Part shown: in pieces, positions 59,113 through 64,000 of the stretch | Numbering within the stretch: position 1 is the first letter of the stretch | Layout: every line of letters begins with the position of its first letter | Assembly: GCA_001938995.1 (NCBI GenBank) | Contig: MKZN01000002.1 | Coordinates: forward strand, 124,001-188,000 | Direction: 5' to 3' | Length of the DNA stretch: 64,000 bases | DNA from: Bacillus pumilus | Lineage (GTDB): Bacteria > Bacillota > Bacilli > Bacillales > Bacillaceae | Translations under genes and position numbers: made by a program | The notes under the pieces: model-generated | Told to the model about the DNA's origin: nothing | Database searches by the model: none | Seen by the model: only the letters and a program-made list of their open reading frames with translations

Positions 59113-60405
59113 TTATTTCGCTTTTGGAACGACTTTGAAAACAGACATTCGCTTTTCGTCTACTTCCTCATCTAAAATCTGTTGAATGTCTTGTAATTGG
59201 AGCTGCTCTAACATTGGAACAACATCGAATAAACTCATCTCTAAGAACGCATACCTAGTGAACTGATTGGCAATGTATTCAGGAGAGTTCATGGCTTTTA
59301 AAAAGCTGCCGATTTTTTTCTTGCGGGCGAGCTCTATTTTTTCTTCTGTGATCAGGCTTTTTGCTTTAAGAAGTGTTTGCTTTAATTCTTCTGCTAGCTG
59401 GTCGGGATCGTTCGTATCTCCACCCACTGACGTAAAGCCAAAACCGCCTTCTTCCGTATAATCGTAACTAAACGTCTCGTCAATCAAGCCTTTTTCATAC
59501 ATGCGTTCGTATTGTAAGGAGCTTTTGCCAAATAACGTCTCTAGGATAAGGTTCATCCCAAGCTCGTGCTTTAACAGTTGCTTGCCTTTTTTATGCCGAT
59601 TTTTCGTCTTCAAGCCGAACAAGCATTTAGAACCTTGTACGTTCATTTGAAGTTCATATTCTGAACGATACACACCCTCAGGCTCATTGATTTCTTTTCG
59701 CTGAATATCAGGCTGGTCTGTAAATGGCTTTTTCGCTTGGTTTGCTCGTACTTGTGTTAAAATTTCCTCTGGTTCTACAGGTCCGATCACGAAAAGAAGC
59801 ATATTACTCGGATGATAGAACGTTTCATAGCATTCATATAAATGATCTTTTGTAATAGGTGCAATACTCTCAACTGTTCCAGCAATATCAATTCTGACAG
59901 GATGCTCTTGATACAGATTTTCAATCAGTCCAAAGAACAAACGCCAGTCTGGGTTATCGTCATACATATTGATTTCTTGACCGATGATTCCTTTTTCTTT
60001 TTCAACTGTTTTTTCAGTGAAATAGGGTTCTTGCACAAAGTCAATGAGGGTCTCAAGGTTTTGTTCGACATTTGAGGTGCTTGAGAATAGATAAGCAGTT
60101 CTCGTAAATGTTGTAAAGGCATTTGCGGATGCACCTTGTTTACTAAACGTATGGAAGACGTCTCCATCTTCTTTTTCAAACAGCTTATGCTCTAAAAAAT
60201 GGGCAATTCCGTCTGGAACACGGATCATCTCCTCTTGGCCTAGAGGTACAAATTCATTATCGACAGAACCATATTTGGTTGTAAAGGTAGCATATGTTTT
60301 ATTAAATCCTTGTTTTGGCAGGACATAGACGTCTAAACCGCTCTCCATTTTTTCATGGTAGACTGTCTCCTGCAACTGATCGAATTGAATGGTTTTTACC
60401 GTCAT
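59113..60405 (-). CDS. ymfH: M16-family zinc peptidase YmfH
   Basis: 430 residues from MTVKTIQFDQLQETV, preceded by CGGAGGGTG. The inverted zinc motif HFLEH (about 69-73) and downstream Glu in the EKEKGIIGQEINMY segment make it the active subunit of an M16 pair. The start overlaps the ymfF stop as ATGA, so the two are translationally coupled. The natural substrate is not established. Confidence 0.9.
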   Translation of the reverse strand: MTVKTIQFDQLQETVYHEKMESGLDVYVLPKQGFNKTYATFTTKYGSVDNEFVPLGQEEMIRVPDGIAHFLEHKLFEKEDGDVFHTFSKQGASANAFTTFTRTAYLFSSTSNVEQNLETLIDFVQEPYFTEKTVEKEKGIIGQEINMYDDNPDWRLFFGLIENLYQEHPVRIDIAGTVESIAPITKDHLYECYETFYHPSNMLLFVIGPVEPEEILTQVRANQAKKPFTDQPDIQRKEINEPEGVYRSEYELQMNVQGSKCLFGLKTKNRHKKGKQLLKHELGMNLILETLFGKSSLQYERMYEKGLIDETFSYDYTEEGGFGFTSVGGDTNDPDQLAEELKQTLLKAKSLITEEKIELARKKKIGSFLKAMNSPEYIANQFTRYAFLEMSLFDVVPMLEQLQLQDIQQILDEEVDEKRMSVFKVVPKAK

Positions 60406-61682
60406 GAAGCACCCTCCGTTCCTTTTAGAAAATAGGTCGTATCCCACTCGATTTTCTGGCCCACTTTGATGATGTCCTCTTTTGTGACTCTCTCTAACGC
60501 TTCTAAAAAGGAATCAAGGGTCTCCCCTGTTGGAATGACCGCATGCTGATATAAATATTCGGCTGTACCGTAGGATGTATCAATCGTTTCTAATAGTTGG
60601 TTTTTGACGACAGCCTTTGTTTGTTCGATGGCTTCGTCTGTAAAATCACCTTTTTGCATCGCCTCAAATTGCTCTTGAATGATGTCTACTGCCTGCTGAT
60701 AGTTCGCCACTTCAATACCAGACATCACCATCATTAAACCTTTGAAGCTCTCGAGTCTAGATACGGCGTAATACGCAAGACTCGCTTTTTCTCGGACATT
60801 GATAAATAGTTTTGAATGCGAAAAGCCGCCGAATATTCCATTGAACAAATGCAGTGCTGGATAATCTTCGTCTGCAATCGAAGTGTGCGTGCGAAAGCCA
60901 ATGTTCAGCTTCCCTTGTTTTACATCCTCTTCATCAATGACTTCTTTTCGTTCTATTTGTGCTCTTCGCGGTTCGATGTTTTGTTTCAACGGCTCTCTTT
61001 CAGTTGTTTTGAAGTATTCCGTCACCATTCGTTTGATTTCCTGTTCGTCAACGTCTCCCACCACATAGAGATCAAGCTGGTCTGATTGAAGGGCGTGTTC
61101 ATAGGCTTTAAAGAGGGTGGTTTCTGTGATCCCCTCAATGTCTTCCATTTCTCCATTGACATGTAAGCTATACGGCTCACCTTTACACATTTCCTGCACA
61201 AGCCGCAAGTTTGAATAACGCATTTTATCATCATAAACCGCCTGAATCCGCTGTTTTAATGTACGCTTCTCTTGCTCAACATATATTTGACTAAACGCCC
61301 CATCTTCAAGATACGGGTGAAATAAAAGATCCGCTAGCAGCGCAATCCCCTTTTCTAGTAAAGGAGTTTGATCCTTTAAATATTTTTCATTCGCCATTTC
61401 CAAACGGAATGTAATGACGTGATTCTCTCCCTTTTTTGCCATATCAGCCGAAACAGTCGCACCATATAGTTCATCAAAATAAGCGCGTAATTCTCCTGTT
61501 TTCGGCATTTTTTCTGTTCCTCTTAATAGCACATGCGGGAAGAGTGAACGCATGGTCACATGATCTTTAGATAGAGGCGAAAGCATTTTAAAAAGGATCG
61601 TGACGGTTTTAAATTTTTCTGTTTTGACGATATGTGTATGAAGACCAGATGTCTTGAATGTCTTCTCTTGTAAGTGTGTCAT
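60402..61682 (-). CDS. ymfF: M16-like peptidase partner YmfF, no catalytic motif
   Basis: 426 residues with the M16 fold (FPHVLLRGTEKMPKTGELRAYFDELYGA, RTLKQRIQAVYDDKMRY), but the HxxEH motif is replaced by LLRGTE. It is expected to be the non-catalytic half that binds substrate with YmfH. It overlaps ymfH by four bases. It starts at ATG after CAAAGGAGG. Confidence 0.9.
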   Translation of the reverse strand: MTHLQEKTFKTSGLHTHIVKTEKFKTVTILFKMLSPLSKDHVTMRSLFPHVLLRGTEKMPKTGELRAYFDELYGATVSADMAKKGENHVITFRLEMANEKYLKDQTPLLEKGIALLADLLFHPYLEDGAFSQIYVEQEKRTLKQRIQAVYDDKMRYSNLRLVQEMCKGEPYSLHVNGEMEDIEGITETTLFKAYEHALQSDQLDLYVVGDVDEQEIKRMVTEYFKTTEREPLKQNIEPRRAQIERKEVIDEEDVKQGKLNIGFRTHTSIADEDYPALHLFNGIFGGFSHSKLFINVREKASLAYYAVSRLESFKGLMMVMSGIEVANYQQAVDIIQEQFEAMQKGDFTDEAIEQTKAVVKNQLLETIDTSYGTAEYLYQHAVIPTGETLDSFLEALERVTKEDIIKVGQKIEWDTTYFLKGTEGAS

Positions 61683-61794
61683 GAGAAACCTCCTTTGTTC
61701 ATCCTATTTATTATGTATTAGAACATAGCTGATATATACGTGAAACAGCCATTTAATAGACATTATATCAATCAGAGGAAAGGATAGGAAATAA

Positions 61795-61822
61795 AAACGC
61801 CTCTGCAAAAGCAGAGACGAGG
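61795..61822 (-). terminator. Terminator of the second MMPL gene
   Basis: CTCTGC-TTTT-GCAGAG on the minus strand is followed by GCGTTTTTATTT. Confidence 0.7.
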
Positions 61823-61825
61823 GTC

Positions 61826-64000
61826 TTATTTCATTCGAAACGGCCACCAATTCCATTTGCCAAAAATACGGACCATGACTGGAATAAATAGCGGCAAAAC
61901 AACAAATGCATAAAGCAAAAGTCCAATTAATACAACTGTTGCAATCTCAACAAGTGATAGCACACCTGATGGCAGCATGGCTGCAAACGTTCCTGCTAAA
62001 ATAGCAACTGCTGAAATGATCACTGAACCCATGTTTCTCATCGCTGATATCATCGATGCTTGCACATGTTCTCCCTTCCACTCGTTAAAACGATCCATTA
62101 GGAAGATCGAATAATCAATGCCAAGCGTAACGAGAATAACAAAGCTGAAGAATGGAACCGCCCAGCTGACACCATCGTATCCAAAAAATGTTTTAAATAT
62201 CCATTCTGTTAATCCGATTGATGTAAAATACGTGAGAATGAGAGATAGTGTTAAGTATATTGGCATGACAATTGAACGTAATAGGATAATTAAAATTAAA
62301 AAGATTCCAATTAACATAAAAATCACGGTACGAATAAAATCACCATCTGATGTTTCTTTTAAATCAACATTTAAACTAGATATGCCGGATACACCATAGT
62401 TTGCATTTTTCAATCCACTTACAGGTAAGTATTGATCGAGTGTGTCCTCAATTTTTGCGACACCTTTCATGGCTTCATTGCTGTATGGATTTACATTTAA
62501 AATGACTTCAAAGCTGGTTAATTTACGATCTGGAGACATATACGTATTAAATATCCGCTTAAACTCTTGCCTTTTTAATACTTCCCCTGGGATAAACCAA
62601 CCCGTTATTTCTTCATCTGGTGCTTGTTGAAGCTGCTTTAAGTAGCCATCCGCTTCTGTGAATCCACTTTTGACTTGCTCAAGCCCTGTAATACTTGCAT
62701 CTAAACCATCGGTCAATAATGAAAGTTTGGATGAGAGCTGATTAAATCCTTTTTTTAATGCTTTTTGACCATCTGATAATTGGTCTGCGCCATCTTCAAT
62801 TTTAGGCATTTCCTTGATTAATTGTTTTTGTCCTTGATTTGTTTGATCAAGTCCATTATAAATTTGATCTAGCCCTGTCATGAAGGCATCTACTTGACGT
62901 TTCACTTCATTTTGTTTACTTGACAATGTTTGGATGACTTCATCTGCTTTCTCGATCTTTTGTTCAAGTGCAGCAGCTTCTTCTTCATATAAGCTCAATT
63001 GATTTGAAGCTTGTTCCAGCATTCCCTTTGTGTCTTTGAATACCTTTTTAATGTCCTGATATTCGCTCATATCTTTTATTTCTGGAATTCGATTCTCAAG
63101 CGCTTCAAAAGATACGTTCTCATATGATTTTTTTACTTTCTTGATCGTAGTCATGAGTTGTTGATTCGATTTCGCATGACGTTCGAGCGTTTTGACCGTA
63201 GTTTGAAGCTCTTTTATCATCGCTTCACTGTTTCGATATTCTTGTGCTAGTTCTTTTTTCGCTTCTTTGATTTTTTTCCGAATGGTTCCTACTCCATCTT
63301 TGCTGCGCTTGACTCCATCTTCTAATGCGATCAATGATTCTCTCACTTCTCCGATGCCGTTTTTGATGGCTGTCGTCCCATGAATCAACTGATCGATGCC
63401 TTTCGCAGAGTCTTTCATCTTTGGCTTTTGTTTGAGAAGGGCTAAGTTTGTTTCGGTCAAGCCATCAGAGATTTTCCCAATTCCCTCATGTCCTTTTCCA
63501 AGCTCTCCTCCTAGCTCTTTCGCTTGAGAGGTTACGTACAGCTGACTTAGTCCAGCTCCAACAGGCCGGGTGACACTACGGACGGCTTTTACTTCCTTAA
63601 TGTCATTTAGCTTACGGGTTAGTTTTTCAATAATCACAATATTTTCTTGATTATCTAGCTTGTTGTCACTTTCAACAAGTACATTCAGCGGCAATGCTTC
63701 ACCATAGCCAAATTGCTTTGATATGGTATTAAATGCAGACACTGATTCATACTTTGTTCCAATTTCATTTAAGCTGTTATACGATAGGGTCCCATCATAC
63801 ATGAGAATCGGTGGCACTGTGATCAGTGCGACAACACCTAAGCTGATGAGTGGTCTCTTAAATGAAAAACGGCCAGCAAACTCCCACATTTTACTTTGCG
63901 GATGATGGATATTTTCTCTTTTTGATGGCCAAAAGAGAGATTTTCCGAAAACCGACATAAAAAAGGGAACAATCGTGACTAGAGCAATCAGCAGGATACC
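61826..64000 (-). CDS. Second MMPL-family exporter, partial at window end
   Basis: At least 724 residues. The frame is open to the window edge, where GILLIALVTIVPFFM continues the membrane domain of the paralogue at 55410, so the true start lies beyond 64000. It keeps the coiled-coil insert and C-terminal TM set (LGIDYSIFLMDRF). It is roughly half identical by eye to the 55410 protein over the shared part. It ends upstream of ymfF with a terminator between. Confidence 0.85.
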   Translation of the reverse strand, partial: GILLIALVTIVPFFMSVFGKSLFWPSKRENIHHPQSKMWEFAGRFSFKRPLISLGVVALITVPPILMYDGTLSYNSLNEIGTKYESVSAFNTISKQFGYGEALPLNVLVESDNKLDNQENIVIIEKLTRKLNDIKEVKAVRSVTRPVGAGLSQLYVTSQAKELGGELGKGHEGIGKISDGLTETNLALLKQKPKMKDSAKGIDQLIHGTTAIKNGIGEVRESLIALEDGVKRSKDGVGTIRKKIKEAKKELAQEYRNSEAMIKELQTTVKTLERHAKSNQQLMTTIKKVKKSYENVSFEALENRIPEIKDMSEYQDIKKVFKDTKGMLEQASNQLSLYEEEAAALEQKIEKADEVIQTLSSKQNEVKRQVDAFMTGLDQIYNGLDQTNQGQKQLIKEMPKIEDGADQLSDGQKALKKGFNQLSSKLSLLTDGLDASITGLEQVKSGFTEADGYLKQLQQAPDEEITGWFIPGEVLKRQEFKRIFNTYMSPDRKLTSFEVILNVNPYSNEAMKGVAKIEDTLDQYLPVSGLKNANYGVSGISSLNVDLKETSDGDFIRTVIFMLIGIFLILIILLRSIVMPIYLTLSLILTYFTSIGLTEWIFKTFFGYDGVSWAVPFFSFVILVTLGIDYSIFLMDRFNEWKGEHVQASMISAMRNMGSVIISAVAILAGTFAAMLPSGVLSLVEIATVVLIGLLLYAFVVLPLFIPVMVRIFGKWNWWPFRMK

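Overview
The window is low-GC Firmicute DNA whose core gene order is that of the glnA to ymfF part of the Bacillus subtilis chromosome, read in reverse. Protein sequences are close to but distinct from B. subtilis, and the spore genes spoVK, cwlC, cotE and spoVS are present. A member of the B. pumilus / safensis / altitudinis group fits best. That species call is an inference from recalled family sequences, not from a search. Most core genes are on the minus strand.

Layout. 1-2280: accessory DNA downstream of the original glnA end, with one intact 50-codon gene and several broken genes that look like toxin-immunity leftovers. 2273-6588: a 4.25 kb integrative-element remnant inserted in the 3' end of glnA. 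It is flanked by a 67-bp repeat of the glnA tail and carries a DUF771-like protein, a PIN-domain protein, a secreted-peptide/partner gene pair, a small zinc-ribbon protein and an integrase reduced to its catalytic domain. 6531-19590: core genes glnA-glnR, ynbB, hflX, spoVK, cwlC, the nrdI-nrdE-nrdF-ymaB ribonucleotide reductase operon, ymzA, ymzC, hfq and miaA. 19664-28401: ymaF, a ymaG-like coat gene, ymaD, two poly-gamma-glutamate hydrolase paralogues on either side of aprX and an orphan Rap gene, a CarD-like gene, two Cys/His-rich coat-like genes and bslA (biofilm hydrophobin).

28454-32930: a second insertion, this time in the 3' end of mutL. It is bounded by a 33-34-bp repeat of the mutL tail and contains an LXG polymorphic toxin with a C-terminal Ntox50-type domain, its probable immunity gene, an XtrA-type phage gene remnant and several other pseudogenes. 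32897-54579: core genes mutL, mutS, cotE, ymcA, miaB, kbl-tdh, an RND exporter, spoVS, ymdB, rny, recA, cinA, pgsA, rodZ, ymfK and ymfJ. 54653-64000: ymfI, a MarR/MMPL pair, the ymfF-ymfH peptidase pair and a second MMPL gene cut by the window end.

How it fits together. The core covers nitrogen assimilation (GlnR/GlnA), dNTP synthesis, mismatch repair and recombination, RNA decay and modification (RNase Y, Hfq, MiaA, MiaB), and spore and biofilm surfaces. The two accessory insertions follow the same logic: each was targeted to the last codons of a conserved gene, rebuilt that gene's end with synonymous changes, and pushed the original terminator several kilobases away. Both carry small competition-type cassettes, and both have lost a working recombinase.
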